From: Phormidesmis priestleyi BC1401
GTDB lineage: Bacteria > Cyanobacteriota > Cyanobacteriia > Leptolyngbyales > Leptolyngbyaceae
DNA: 64,000 nt
Reading direction: 5' to 3'
Assembly (NCBI RefSeq): GCF_001650195.1
Contig: NZ_LXYR01000005.1
Coordinates: 78,488 to 142,487 of the forward strand
Shown here: positions 46,217-55,840 of the stretch, in pieces
Numbering within the stretch: the stretch's first letter is position 1
Layout: each line of letters starts with the position of its first letter
The notes under the pieces: model-generated
Told to the model about the DNA's origin: nothing
Database searches by the model: none
The model's input: only the letters and a program-made list of their open reading frames with translations
Program-made: the position numbers and the translations under genes

Positions 46217-46222
46217 GAGTCG

Positions 46223-47698
46223 TTACCAATCTGCTTCGGGTTCGGCGGCACGAGGAATCGATTTTCTAGGAACAGCATAAACTGAAGGCGGTACTAACTC
46301 TAGCTGGTGTTGGGGTGATTTGGCAGGCGATTTCTCTCCTTTGCGGCGACGAGACACGCCTTCTTCGCTGGTATCTTCTGCTACAACTTCATAGAGCAAC
46401 GCCAGCTTATTGGGGTCTTTGCCCTTGCGAAGAATTCGCCCCAGTCGCTGAATATATTCACGAGTCGAGCCTGTACCCGACAGCACGATCGCGACACTCG
46501 CCTCCGGCACATCAACGCCTTCGTTAAGAACTCGCGAAGCCACTAACGTTTTATAGTCTCCTTGCTTAAATCGCGTCAGCACATCATGCCGTTCTTTAAC
46601 GGGAGTTTGATGCGTAATAGCAGGAATCAGAAACTCTTGAGAAATGCGATAAACGGTGGCGTTGTCGTCTGTAAAAATCAGAGTTCGTTCGGGATAATGT
46701 TGGGATAAAAGATCGGCGAGAATTCGCAGCTTGCCCTCGGTGCCAAACGCGATCGCTTTGGCTTCTCGGTGCGCCAACATCGCTTTGCGTCCGGCTTTCG
46801 ATCGAGCGCTTGCCTGCACAAATCGCTGCCAACCTTGAGCGCTGCTGAGATAAATATTCGCTTCTTTTAGGAATGCGTTGCGGATTTGAACTAAGCGATC
46901 GTAGCGTTCTCGCTCCTGTTTTGAAAGTTTGACTTTAATTTGGGTCGCTCTATGATTTGCGAGTGCCGAACCGGATAATTCTGCTGCGGTTTTACGATAG
47001 ACTTCTGCACCAATTAACGTATTCAGATCTTCGTGTTTGCCGTCTGTGCGTTCGGGTGTGGCGGTCAATCCTAATCGATAGGGCGCGATCGCAAATTCTG
47101 CAATCACTCGATTGAAGCCACTCGGCAGATGGTGGCATTCGTCAAACACCAGCAGCGCATATTGATTACCGAGTGTCTCCGCATTAATCGCAGCACTATC
47201 GTAAGTTGAGACAAGAATGGGAGTGCGATCGCGCGATCCGCCCCCCAATAACCCGACTTCAACGTCGGGAAACGCCGCCGTTAAGTGCGCGTACCACTGG
47301 TGCATTAAGTCTAAGGTGGGCACCATGACTAATGTACTGCGCTGTGTGATCTGCATCGCCAATTGCGCCAGATAGGTTTTTCCGGCAGCCGTGGGGAGAA
47401 CGACGACTCCCAGCCGTCCCGCGTGTCTCCAAGCATCTAGGGCTTCTTGCTGATGCGGATAAGGCTCCATCTCTAAACTGGGCACCATTTCGACTTCTGC
47501 AAAGGCTTTTGCTTTATCGTCAAGCTCGGTGCCTTCAGCGCGCATTGCCAGCACCAAATTGCGATATTGATGGGCAGGAATACGAAACCGCTCGATGCGA
47601 TCGTCCCAAATCGCATAGTCCATCCATGCCTTCCCTTTGGGTGGCGGATGCAGAATTAGAGTGCCACGATCGAACTTGAGCGTAGGAGTACGAGCCAT
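46223..47698 (-). CDS. XPB-like DEAD/DEAH superfamily 2 helicase
   Basis: DNA helicase of 491 aa resembling the XPB/Rad25 group. The N-terminal damage-recognition-like region (about 1-80) precedes motif I LPTAAGKTYL, motif II DECHH, motif III GLTATPER and motif VI YIQRLGRILRKG. In archaea XPB works with the Bax1 (DUF790) nuclease in nucleotide excision repair; here a DUF790 gene lies downstream on the same strand, separated by nuiA, nucA and a Uma2 gene. nuiA follows 6 bp after its stop. Confidence 0.88.
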   Translation of the reverse strand: MARTPTLKFDRGTLILHPPPKGKAWMDYAIWDDRIERFRIPAHQYRNLVLAMRAEGTELDDKAKAFAEVEMVPSLEMEPYPHQQEALDAWRHAGRLGVVVLPTAAGKTYLAQLAMQITQRSTLVMVPTLDLMHQWYAHLTAAFPDVEVGLLGGGSRDRTPILVSTYDSAAINAETLGNQYALLVFDECHHLPSGFNRVIAEFAIAPYRLGLTATPERTDGKHEDLNTLIGAEVYRKTAAELSGSALANHRATQIKVKLSKQERERYDRLVQIRNAFLKEANIYLSSAQGWQRFVQASARSKAGRKAMLAHREAKAIAFGTEGKLRILADLLSQHYPERTLIFTDDNATVYRISQEFLIPAITHQTPVKERHDVLTRFKQGDYKTLVASRVLNEGVDVPEASVAIVLSGTGSTREYIQRLGRILRKGKDPNKLALLYEVVAEDTSEEGVSRRRKGEKSPAKSPQHQLELVPPSVYAVPRKSIPRAAEPEADW

Positions 47699-47818
47699 GA
47701 GTTTTGCTCAGAACACTTGTTCGCTTGTCTGACGTTTATCGTGTCATCTCTTCGAGGGTTTTGCAAGCTAAGGAACTGGCGTGAAAATAAAATCTCTTAC
47801 CGTTGACCGTAGATTTCA

Positions 47819-47861
47819 ACTTCGCTCAACCACCAGAGGTCTGACAAGGGCTGAGCGAAGT
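47819..47861. repeat. Short intergenic inverted repeat
   Basis: ACTTCGCTCA (47819-47828) and TGAGCGAAGT (47852-47861) form a perfect 10-bp stem with a 23-nt loop, between the helicase start and a Uma2 stop. The arms resemble a widespread intergenic repeat motif (GCTGAGCGAAGTCGAAG). No T-run follows. Confidence 0.55.
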
Positions 47862-47902
47862 CGAAGCCCGATCTATGGGACTCTGAGATTAACAGGTGCC
47901 CG

Positions 47903-48622
47903 TCAAACATCGGGATCGATTCCCATCGTTCTCAGTTGCTCTTCTAATCGCGTGGCTCTGGCTTCAGCTCGTTCGGCTCGTTGTCGTTCTTGCTCGGCTC
48001 GTTGTCGCTCTTGCTCGGCTTGCTCGGCTCCAGTTGGCACAACCCCCTCGCGGGTAGACCAGCGCAACCAGCGATCGTGCTTGCCCTCAAATACACCGTC
48101 CCAAAGTGTTAAACCGATGCCGACCTGCTCTAGCCAGGTTTCTGTCATTTCTTGATAGCGATTACCTCGAAGCTCGAATACTCTTAAGAGGGTGTCTCCT
48201 AGCTGTTGAAGAGGGTCAAAGATCACATAATAAGCTACACCAATTCTCGAATAGTCTCTGAGTTTGCTGCCCAACTCATTGCCTTCTTTGTTTGAGACAA
48301 TCTCGATCGTCACATTGGGCGGTTTGCCAAACTCCCACACGAGGTAGGTACGATTCTTTTTCTCACGCCAGTTTTCGGGCACTTCGACATTGAGACTGAG
48401 AAACACATCGGGGACGATCGGAGGCTGACGCACGGCGTAAAACACTCCGACGTTTGCCGCAGCTAAAAAGGGGCAGTCAAACACCGAAGACTGGCTATAA
48501 AGCGGTTCTGTCAATAGGCGCTGCTGCTTTTCGGTGATTAAATTATCCACGGGGGTATCGTCCTCGATCTCCAAGTCGCGGATGTCTGGCGACAGATCAA
48601 CTTCAGTAGCGATTCGCGACAT
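47903..48622 (-). CDS. Uma2 family putative endonuclease with coiled-coil tail
   Basis: Protein of 239 aa. The DUF820 core spans about 25-190 (PDVFLSLNVEVPENW, WEFGKPPNVTIEIVSNKEG with Glu and Lys). The C-terminal 45 residues are repeated EQERQRAEQERQRAER units forming a predicted coiled coil, ending LEEQLRTMGIDPDV. The repeat is visible as degenerate DNA tandem units at 47945-48030. The tail probably mediates oligomerisation. Confidence 0.85.
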   Translation of the reverse strand: MSRIATEVDLSPDIRDLEIEDDTPVDNLITEKQQRLLTEPLYSQSSVFDCPFLAAANVGVFYAVRQPPIVPDVFLSLNVEVPENWREKKNRTYLVWEFGKPPNVTIEIVSNKEGNELGSKLRDYSRIGVAYYVIFDPLQQLGDTLLRVFELRGNRYQEMTETWLEQVGIGLTLWDGVFEGKHDRWLRWSTREGVVPTGAEQAEQERQRAEQERQRAERAEARATRLEEQLRTMGIDPDV

Positions 48623-48725
48623 GAGCCAGTCCTCTAGCGGTTAGGGACGATCGTAGCAGTTCATTGTAAATCTACCCACAAAACAGATTCACAGATTCAG
48701 TCTTCACAATCGAGCCTTCTTGCGC

Positions 48726-49289
48726 TTACTCCAACAACCAAGCAAACAGATCCCCGATCGTAAGTCGTAGCTCACTTGCAAACGATGGCATCGGAAGAAC
48801 ATCATCGGGTGCATCAAACACTTCCATTTCCTGCTTAGGGCGAAAGACAAACACAGTTTGCTCATCTGGATCAATTAACCAACCCATCTGAGTCCCGTGT
48901 TTTAGGCAATGAAGAATGTTTTTCGTTACTTTTGTCTGGCTTTGGTCAGGAGATAAGATTTCGATCGTCCAATCTGGTGCAGCAGGAAAGGTATTCGCCA
49001 CTTCCCCATTGTCATCACGAGGAATTCGGCTCCAAACAAAAACTACAATATCGGGAACCGTTGAACGCCCCCCAAAGGTACACCGTAGCTCAGGAAACGC
49101 ACGAGCAATCCGTTGAGGCTTAACGACTCCATTAATAGCAGGTAAAAATTCTCCTTGAATGGCACTATGTTTCCCTTGGGGCATCGGTTTTAGGACGATC
49201 TGACCATCAACGTATTCACTCGCAGGTTTCGTTTCTGGTAATTGCAAAAATTCCGCCAGCGTCAAGGTTTTAGACGGTGCTTGTACCAT
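48726..49289 (-). CDS. Uma2 family putative endonuclease
   Basis: DUF820 protein of 187 aa. It has LTLAEFLQLPETKPASEYVDG, PDIVVFVWSRIPRD and WTIEILSPDQSQTKVTKNIL, which supply the Asp, Glu and Lys of the nuclease-like core. It lies 103 bp upstream of the coiled-coil Uma2 on the same strand, so the two may be recent paralogues or share a promoter, although they diverge in sequence. Confidence 0.85.
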   Translation of the reverse strand: MVQAPSKTLTLAEFLQLPETKPASEYVDGQIVLKPMPQGKHSAIQGEFLPAINGVVKPQRIARAFPELRCTFGGRSTVPDIVVFVWSRIPRDDNGEVANTFPAAPDWTIEILSPDQSQTKVTKNILHCLKHGTQMGWLIDPDEQTVFVFRPKQEMEVFDAPDDVLPMPSFASELRLTIGDLFAWLLE

Positions 49290-49521
49290 TCTAGTTTTGC
49301 CTCTAAGTCTGCTAGATCAAATACCAATAAGTAGGTGGGCTGAATTAAATGTAAGACGAATGAGCGAACGTAACCAGTGCTGACCAACGATTTTATGCTT
49401 TGTGAAGAAACTGATACATCTTACAAATGATTACGCCTTCCTACTTATCAATCTCCATTTTATCCAGAAGCTCAATGAGGAAGATCGACCTAATCATTTC
49501 TAGCCAACTTTAGAGTGGAAG

Positions 49522-49653
49522 TCAGCGTCGCACATCCACATAAACAACTCGAGCGGTCTGAACTTCTGCACCAGCGATCGTAGCCTAAGCAGCGCCGCCC
49601 AGTATCTTAATGAAGGCTTCCAGTGCTTGTCGTCTAAGTTCGATCGGAGTCAT
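49522..49653 (-). pseudogene. Remnant of a small gene with internal stop
   Basis: A leftward frame starts at ATG 49653 with MTPIELRRQALEAFIKILGG, meets TAG at 49585-49587, then continues open as ATIAGAEVQTARVVYV to a TGA at 49522. The N terminus resembles a small cyanobacterial family of unknown role. The rest of the 49290-49668 interval holds nothing supportable. Confidence 0.45.
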
Positions 49654-49668
49654 TCTCGAAGCCTCCCG

Positions 49669-51855
49669 CTAGCTATCTTTTGGATGCTCAGAAGCCATTT
49701 GAGAAAGCTGTTTTGAAATCTCAGGATTATAGAGCCGTAGATAATTCCAATAGTTGCCAAACACCGACTTCACATAGCCCTTCGTCTCGTCATAGGGAAT
49801 CATTTCGATAAACTCGTCGGTGTCTTGCGTTTTTGTCTTTGCCAACCAGCCGCCCACCGCCCCCGGTCCCGCGTTATAGCTCGCAACTGCCAGCATCGAG
49901 TTGTTGTTATATTCCAGATGCGTATGATCGAGATACCAGGTGCCCAGACGAATATTGTCGTTGGGGTCGTCTAGCTTGAACTGCTTGAGTTTGATATTGC
50001 TGGCGACAAACGTCGCTGTTTCAGGCATCACCTGCATTAAACCTGTTGCGCCCACCGATGATTTGATTTTTGACTCAAATCGCGACTCTTGACGAATTAG
50101 CGCCGTCACCAAAAGCGGATTGAGCTGCTGCTGCTGTGACCAGTTCTCAATTTCTTGCAGGTAGGGGAACGGATAGAGCGCTTGCCAGTAGCCAGACTGC
50201 TGTTGGAGCGATCGATACTGTTCTTTTTCGTCGGGTCCGTCTCGATCGCTGAGATTAGACACCATAAAAATGCCGTCGAGATTATCGCCCACTCCCAGCC
50301 GCATTACGCCATCGGTGAATTGTTCTGACATCGACGGAGCCATGCGATTTTGAAACTCAACCTGCCAGTGAGTCCAGGCATCGCGGTCTTGCCCAAGCTG
50401 GTAGAGTTCTTTGAGAGTAGGCGACCCGGCGACGAGTTCGGGGCGAACGGCGGGTTTATCAACCTGCGGGTTGAGCGATCGGACGCTGTTAAAGTCGCCC
50501 ACATTCCAGCCGAGCATACTCGCCGATCGCCACGCATAATAAGACTCTGGATGCTTTGCCAACACTTTTTGGTAGATGGCTTTTGCTTCATCCGATTTGC
50601 CCAATTTTTGAGTCCATTTGCCGACCCAAAACCCGGCTTGTGCCCCAATTTCGCTATTGGGATTGGTGTCGAGAATCGGTTCTGCCCACTGTTTTGCCAA
50701 CCGAAAATCTCCGGCTTTGGCGCGTTCTTGAGCATACGCCCAGCGCATCTCTGCTGCTGCATCGGTGCTGGCATATTGGGTAAGCACCAGTTGCCGGACT
50801 TGCGCCGCAAACTTACTGCTGTTGAGCTTGTCTAGCTGTTTCGATTTTTCGATCAGCGCGGCAGGTTCTCGATCGGGAAAATGCTCAATCACTTGGTCGA
50901 GATAGGCGATCGCGAGTTGAGGCTGTTCGGCTAATGCTGCTAGTCGAGTCAGCGCTAATCCAGCTTCGGGTGACTTGGGGAACGTTTGAACGACTTGCCG
51001 ATAGCGGTCTTCTCCACCCGATTTGCCGCTCAGGTGAAGCCCGCGCGCGGCTCGATAGGCGTTGACCGGAGTCTGAGGCGCACGGGCATAGGCAAACGCG
51101 CCTTTGTCGTAAATCTGATTTTCCCAATAGCCAAAGGCGATCGCTTCCCAATCTTTGGGCTGTAGCTGCGGGGCAAATTTCTCAGTGATCTTGTCGAGAA
51201 TGCCCGTGTAGCCGTTTTGATTGATCGCATATTTGGCAACCAACATCAGCATGGCAAGCTGATTGGGATTCTTTTTAAGGCGGAGTTGAGCGATTTCAAC
51301 CGATCGGGGATGGGCAGGAAACTTTGCGATCGCCTGATCCCAATATTTAGGGTTCGATCGTCCTAAGAAAAACAGCCCTTCTGCGGCAGCGGGATCATCA
51401 GGATATTGCTTCACTAATTCCTGCCATGTGGCGGTAGCTTCTGACGGTTTGCCAGCAGCCTCGTATGCCTGTGCCCGTTTCAGCAGAATTTGAGAAGACA
51501 ACACCGAGTAATCTTTTTCTAAATCCTTCAACTGCTCTAGCGCTTTGTCTCCCTGCCCTTGAGCTACGAGATCGCTTGCCAGCAAATAACGAGCGCGATT
51601 TCTTTCTAATGAAGGAGCCGATTTTTGGGCGGTCGCTTTTAGCGTTGCGGCGCGTTGAGTTGGCGATTGGGAAATTAGAGGACTGACGATCGCGCTCGGA
51701 GATCCCACACTTTCGGGCTGCGTAGAATTGAACCCCTTCGTCGCTTGGTTTGAAGCGTCTTTAAGTTTCTCGATCGGCAAAAACACGCCGATTAACAAAG
51801 CCGATAATCCGGTGGTGGCTGCCAGCGCGATCCAAATCTTTCGTTGCTTCAACAT
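49669..51855 (-). CDS. Soluble lytic murein transglycosylase (SLT domain with TPRs)
   Basis: Exported protein of 728 aa. A single N-terminal signal anchor (IWIALAATTGLSALLIGVF) leads into a long TPR-like helical superhelix (about 65-520; EQLKDLEKDYSVLSSQIL, AKAIYQKVLAKHPESYYAW). The C-terminal lysozyme-like domain has the catalytic Glu in ALIRQESRFESKI and the GATGLMQVMPETA block. It cleaves glycan strands to form 1,6-anhydro ends. Confidence 0.93.
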   Translation of the reverse strand: MLKQRKIWIALAATTGLSALLIGVFLPIEKLKDASNQATKGFNSTQPESVGSPSAIVSPLISQSPTQRAATLKATAQKSAPSLERNRARYLLASDLVAQGQGDKALEQLKDLEKDYSVLSSQILLKRAQAYEAAGKPSEATATWQELVKQYPDDPAAAEGLFFLGRSNPKYWDQAIAKFPAHPRSVEIAQLRLKKNPNQLAMLMLVAKYAINQNGYTGILDKITEKFAPQLQPKDWEAIAFGYWENQIYDKGAFAYARAPQTPVNAYRAARGLHLSGKSGGEDRYRQVVQTFPKSPEAGLALTRLAALAEQPQLAIAYLDQVIEHFPDREPAALIEKSKQLDKLNSSKFAAQVRQLVLTQYASTDAAAEMRWAYAQERAKAGDFRLAKQWAEPILDTNPNSEIGAQAGFWVGKWTQKLGKSDEAKAIYQKVLAKHPESYYAWRSASMLGWNVGDFNSVRSLNPQVDKPAVRPELVAGSPTLKELYQLGQDRDAWTHWQVEFQNRMAPSMSEQFTDGVMRLGVGDNLDGIFMVSNLSDRDGPDEKEQYRSLQQQSGYWQALYPFPYLQEIENWSQQQQLNPLLVTALIRQESRFESKIKSSVGATGLMQVMPETATFVASNIKLKQFKLDDPNDNIRLGTWYLDHTHLEYNNNSMLAVASYNAGPGAVGGWLAKTKTQDTDEFIEMIPYDETKGYVKSVFGNYWNYLRLYNPEISKQLSQMASEHPKDS

Positions 51856-52150
51856 CGATCTCCCAAAGCGTGGGTAAAATCTTCCAAAACTCTCAGCAGT
51901 TATAGCAAAGATTTGAAGGTTGCTGATGAGAAATGATAAATGTGCAGTCTATTTGTAGCTTATGACACGAATCATTCTACTGTAAATTTCTTCGAGAATC
52001 AGTGATCGCGGTCGCTGCGTCGTAAAACTCGACAACTACCTTCAAAGAAAAATCTGAAACGTCTCTGCATCCTTGGAGATCTTCTCACATCCCTCTTAAT
52101 TTTGATCGATACTAGAAATCAGTAATTGAACCCAAAAGAAAGGTTAAGTG

Positions 52151-53620
52151 ATGAAGGTACAAGCAACCAATACGCCGCGTCTCGAATGGTCTGGTGATGG
52201 TCTCGCGATCGGCTTATTTGAAGACGAACTTGAGCTAACGGGCGACCTAGCAGCACTCGACGAAACGCTTTCAGGGTTACTGAAAGACTTAATTGCTGAC
52301 ATGGACTTTAAAGGCAAATCTGGCAGCAGCGTCTCAACTCGCGTCGGCAACCAAAGTTCGATTCGGAAGTTGATTGTGGTAGGTTTGGGCAAATCTGACG
52401 CGCTGAAGCTTGATGGAATCAGACGAGCGGCGGCAGCGAGTGCCAAACTTGCCAAAAAAGAACGCTGCAAAACTCTGGGCATTAGTTTGCCCGTGTGGAA
52501 TCAAGACGCAGCCGCGACTGCTCAAGCGATCGTCGAAGGCGTAGAACTTGCCCTCTATCAAGACAACCGCTTTAAATCAGAACCCGATGACAAGCCCAAC
52601 GTCGAACAGATCGATCTGTTGGGGTTTGCTGAACAAACGGCGGCTGTCGAGTATGCCCGTAAAGTCTGCTCTGGTGTGTTTCTAGCACGAGAACTCGTTG
52701 CCGCCCCTGCCAACTATGTCACGCCGATCACGCTAGCAGAAACGGCACAAGCGATCGCTCAAGACTATGGTCTACACGTCGAAATTTTAGAGAAAGAAGA
52801 GTGCGAAGCGTTGGGCATGGGGGCGTTTTTGGGCGTGGCTCAAGCGTCTGATCTGCCTCCAAAATTTATTCACCTAACCTACAAGCCCGATGGAACTCCT
52901 CGTCGCAAATTGGCGATCATCGGCAAAGGGGTCACGTTTGATTCGGGTGGGTTGAATATCAAAGGGGCAGGCAGCGGCATTGAGATGATGAAGACTGACA
53001 TGGGGGGAGCAGGTGCCACGTTTGGGACGGCGAAAGCGATCGCTCAAATCAAGCCTGATGTTGAGATTCACTTTATCGTTGCTGCGACTGAAAATATGAT
53101 TAGTGGTCGCGCCATTCACCCCGGTGATATTCTCACTGCCTCGAATGGGAAGACGATTGAAATTAACAACACTGACGCAGAAGGACGATTAACGCTAGCG
53201 GATGCACTGGTGTTTACTGAAAAATTGGGTGTGGACGCGATCGTCGATTTGGCGACGCTGACTGGGGCATGTGTGGTTGCATTGGGAGACGAGATCGCTG
53301 GGCTGTGGAGTCCTGATGATGCGGTGGCGGCTCAACTGCAACAAGCCTCAGAAAAATCGGGTGAGAAACTCTGGCGGATGCCAATGGAGGAGAAGTATTT
53401 TGACAGTATGAAGTCTGGCATTGCAGACATGAAAAACACGGGCGCTCGTGCAGGGGGTGCCATTAGTGCGGCGATGTTTTTAAAGCAGTTTGTGAAAGAA
53501 ACTCCTTGGGCGCACCTTGATGTCGCTGGACCTGTTTGGGCAGATAAAGAGAGCGGCTATAACGGGGCAGGGGCAACCGGATATGGTGTGAGAACTTTGG
53601 TGAATTGGGTGATAGGTTAA
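52151..53620 (+). CDS. pepA: Leucyl aminopeptidase (M17)
   Basis: Cytosolic aminopeptidase of 489 aa. The ATG at 52151 is preferred over the adjacent GTG because an AAAGG site lies about 8 bp upstream. The metal site is complete: [24 protein letters not shown], and [15 protein letters not shown] with the final Asp and Glu. The order of N-terminal regulatory and C-terminal catalytic domains is normal. A perfect terminator follows. Confidence 0.95.
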   Translation: MKVQATNTPRLEWSGDGLAIGLFEDELELTGDLAALDETLSGLLKDLIADMDFKGKSGSSVSTRVGNQSSIRKLIVVGLGKSDALKLDGIRRAAAASAKLAKKERCKTLGISLPVWNQDAAATAQAIVEGVELALYQDNRFKSEPDDKPNVEQIDLLGFAEQTAAVEYARKVCSGVFLARELVAAPANYVTPITLAETAQAIAQDYGLHVEILEKEECEALGMGAFLGVAQASDLPPKFIHLTYKPDGTPRRKLAIIGKGVTFDSGGLNIKGAGSGIEMMKTDMGGAGATFGTAKAIAQIKPDVEIHFIVAATENMISGRAIHPGDILTASNGKTIEINNTDAEGRLTLADALVFTEKLGVDAIVDLATLTGACVVALGDEIAGLWSPDDAVAAQLQQASEKSGEKLWRMPMEEKYFDSMKSGIADMKNTGARAGGAISAAMFLKQFVKETPWAHLDVAGPVWADKESGYNGAGATGYGVRTLVNWVIG

Positions 53621-53645
53621 CGCACGATTTTAGTCATCATTAATT

Positions 53646-53678
53646 AAGGGACGCTCGATCGAGCGTCCCTTTTGTTTT
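53646..53678 (+). terminator. Intrinsic terminator after pepA
   Basis: A 26-nt perfect palindrome (AAGGGACGCTCGA and its complement, 53646-53671) directly followed by TTTTGTTTT. It begins 26 bp after the pepA stop. The zero-length loop means that the stem must open by 3-4 nt to fold. Confidence 0.85.
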
Positions 53679-53707
53679 GATAAGAGGTCTGTCGCTCTTA
53701 ATATCTA

Positions 53708-53816
53708 TTTATTGAGTGTTTAGATAATTTCTATATCTATAGGTATAGAAATCATCTAAACTATCTAAATATCTCTATTACTAACGCTATTTCTAGAAAT
53801 ATATCAGCTCAATAAA
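53708..53816. promoter_or_regulatory. AT-rich nested palindrome upstream of kdpA
   Basis: An outer pair TTTATTGAG/CTCAATAAA (53708-53716, 53808-53816) encloses an 18-bp inner pair GTTTAGATAATTTCTATA (53718-53735) with TATAGAAATCATCTAAAC (53744-53761). The inner pair has one G-T mismatch and an 8-nt loop. A further 12-bp palindrome ATTTCTAGAAAT is at 53789-53800. It ends about 212 bp before the kdpA start and may be the kdp regulatory region. The interval 53621-54028 has no gene. Confidence 0.5.
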
Positions 53817-54028
53817 CGAAAAAATATACTTGTTATTTTTCAAATAACCCTAGATGATTGTGATTGAGGTCTTCTGAACTCAGGAAATCTTAACCCTCTT
53901 AGTTTTTTTGCCTTAACCTGTCAGATTGACTCTAGAAATAGCTAAAACCTTCATTCTGACTCGTTCTAAACGTTCGATCGACGACTCACTAACCATTTAA
54001 ACTCATCACATTGGAGTTCAACGAACCC

Positions 54029-55768
54029 ATGTTTCAAGGGTGGATTCAAATTGCATTAACGCTACTGATCGTGGTAGCAATTACTCCCTTCCTGGGAGGG
54101 TATATGGCTCGTGTCTACCTGGGAGAAAGAACGCTACTTGATCCGGTTCTCAATCCTGTCGAGCGAATTCTTTTCAAACTGAGCGGTGTGCAAACCCGTG
54201 AAAATATGACAGGTTGGCAGTATATCAAAGCAGTGCTGTATAGCAATCTCGTGATGGCGCTGCTGCTGACCTTCATTTTGTTTAGCCAGGGGTGGTTACC
54301 CTTCAATCCAACGGCTCTCAGTGAGCCAACCTGGGACACCGTACTGCATACGGTTATTTCTTTTATCACCAACACCGATCAGCAACACTATTCTGGCGAA
54401 ACTACCTACGGGTATTTTGCTCAGTTTGCTGGATTGGGCTATATGCTTTTCGTCTCAGCCGCAACTGGATTGGCAGTCGGGATTGCCTTTATTCGTGGAT
54501 TAACGGGTAGACCCCTCGGCAACTTCTACGTCGATCTGACGCAATCGATCACGCGAATTTTATTGCCGATCGGGATCATTGGCACGATTCTTTTCATTGC
54601 AGGTGGTGTGCCCGAGACGCTTACAGGTCCGGCTATTGTGCCGACGCTCGAAAATCCGGCGATCAGTCAGGCGATCGCGCGCGGTCCGGTGGCTCACTTT
54701 GAGATTTTGAAACAGATCGGTGAAAACGGCGGCGGTTTCTTTGCAGTTAACTCCGCTCATCCATTTGAGAATCCGAGTCCGTTTACTAATTTGATCCAGA
54801 CTGTAGGAATGGTGATGATTCCCTCATCATTTATCTATACCTATGGCGTGATTGCTAACAATCGCAAACAAGCCTGGTTAGTATATGGCATGGTGTTGAC
54901 GATTTCGATCGTGTTCATCATCTTCAATGGAATCAGCGAATATAACGGCAACCCTGCGGTGAATGCGCTGCTGGGCGGTCAGGTGCCCAATTTAGAAGGA
55001 AAAGAAGTCCGGTTTGGCTGGGCACAATCTGCTTTATTCTCTGTGATCACGACGGGCACTATGACAGGTGCGGTCAACAGCTTTCATGATTCGTTCATGC
55101 CGACAGGCGGATTCGTCATGATGTCAAATATGTTTCTGCAAATCATTTGGGGCGGACAAGGAACAGGAACGGCTTACTTATTTGCCTATCTGATTTTGGC
55201 GGTGTTTGTGACGGGTTTGATGGTCGGACGCACTCCCGAATTTTTGGGGCGCAAGATTGAAAAGCGTGAGGTAGTGCTGGCGGGCTTTTTGATTTTGCTC
55301 GTTCACCCGATCGCGATTCTGATTCCAGGCGCGATCGCCATGTCACTGCCCAGCGCACCCGATGGAGTAACGGCTCAAGGCTTTTACAATGGCATCACCA
55401 ATCCTAGTTTTCACGGGTTAACTCAGGTTCTCTATGAATATGCCTCAGCCGCCGCTAACAATGGATCTGGCTTTGGAGGACTCCTAACCAGTCAACCTGC
55501 TCCGTCAGCCCTGTGGTGGAATCTGAGCGCTTCATTTAGTTTACTGGCTGGTCGGTATGTGCCGATCGTGGCTCTACTGCTGTTAGCCGATAGTATGTCG
55601 CGCAAGCAGCCTGTGCCAATGACGAGTGGAACGCTCCGGACGGATACGGGGCTGTTCACAGGCATTACAGCAGGCGTAATTTTGATTATGGGCGCGCTGA
55701 CGTTCTTCCCGGTGTTGGCACTCGGACCGATCGCAGAAGCGTTTCAAATCGCCAAGGGCATCGGGTAA
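54029..55768 (+). CDS. kdpA: Potassium-transporting ATPase subunit KdpA
   Basis: Potassium-binding channel-like subunit of the high-affinity Kdp pump, 579 aa from ATG 54029; a TTG at 54011 extends it by six residues. About ten transmembrane helices are visible. The selectivity filter regions include [48 protein letters not shown] and [11 protein letters not shown]. It is the first gene of kdpABGC, with 72 bp to kdpB. Confidence 0.95.
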   Translation: MFQGWIQIALTLLIVVAITPFLGGYMARVYLGERTLLDPVLNPVERILFKLSGVQTRENMTGWQYIKAVLYSNLVMALLLTFILFSQGWLPFNPTALSEPTWDTVLHTVISFITNTDQQHYSGETTYGYFAQFAGLGYMLFVSAATGLAVGIAFIRGLTGRPLGNFYVDLTQSITRILLPIGIIGTILFIAGGVPETLTGPAIVPTLENPAISQAIARGPVAHFEILKQIGENGGGFFAVNSAHPFENPSPFTNLIQTVGMVMIPSSFIYTYGVIANNRKQAWLVYGMVLTISIVFIIFNGISEYNGNPAVNALLGGQVPNLEGKEVRFGWAQSALFSVITTGTMTGAVNSFHDSFMPTGGFVMMSNMFLQIIWGGQGTGTAYLFAYLILAVFVTGLMVGRTPEFLGRKIEKREVVLAGFLILLVHPIAILIPGAIAMSLPSAPDGVTAQGFYNGITNPSFHGLTQVLYEYASAAANNGSGFGGLLTSQPAPSALWWNLSASFSLLAGRYVPIVALLLLADSMSRKQPVPMTSGTLRTDTGLFTGITAGVILIMGALTFFPVLALGPIAEAFQIAKGIG

Positions 55769-55840
55769 CTCAGCCTTGAGATTGTCCATCTAGTCAACTA
55801 TATTTTGTCCTTCTGCCCACAGACGATAGATCCCGAATTT

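Noticed and set aside
47945..48030. Short direct repeats that could suggest a CRISPR or tandem-repeat array
   Set aside because: They lie in frame inside the Uma2 gene and encode the coiled-coil tail; there are no unique spacers.
53708..54028. c-di-AMP (ydaO-type) riboswitch in front of kdp
   Set aside because: The position would suit one, but the conserved GC-rich core motifs of that class are absent; the region is an AT-rich palindrome.
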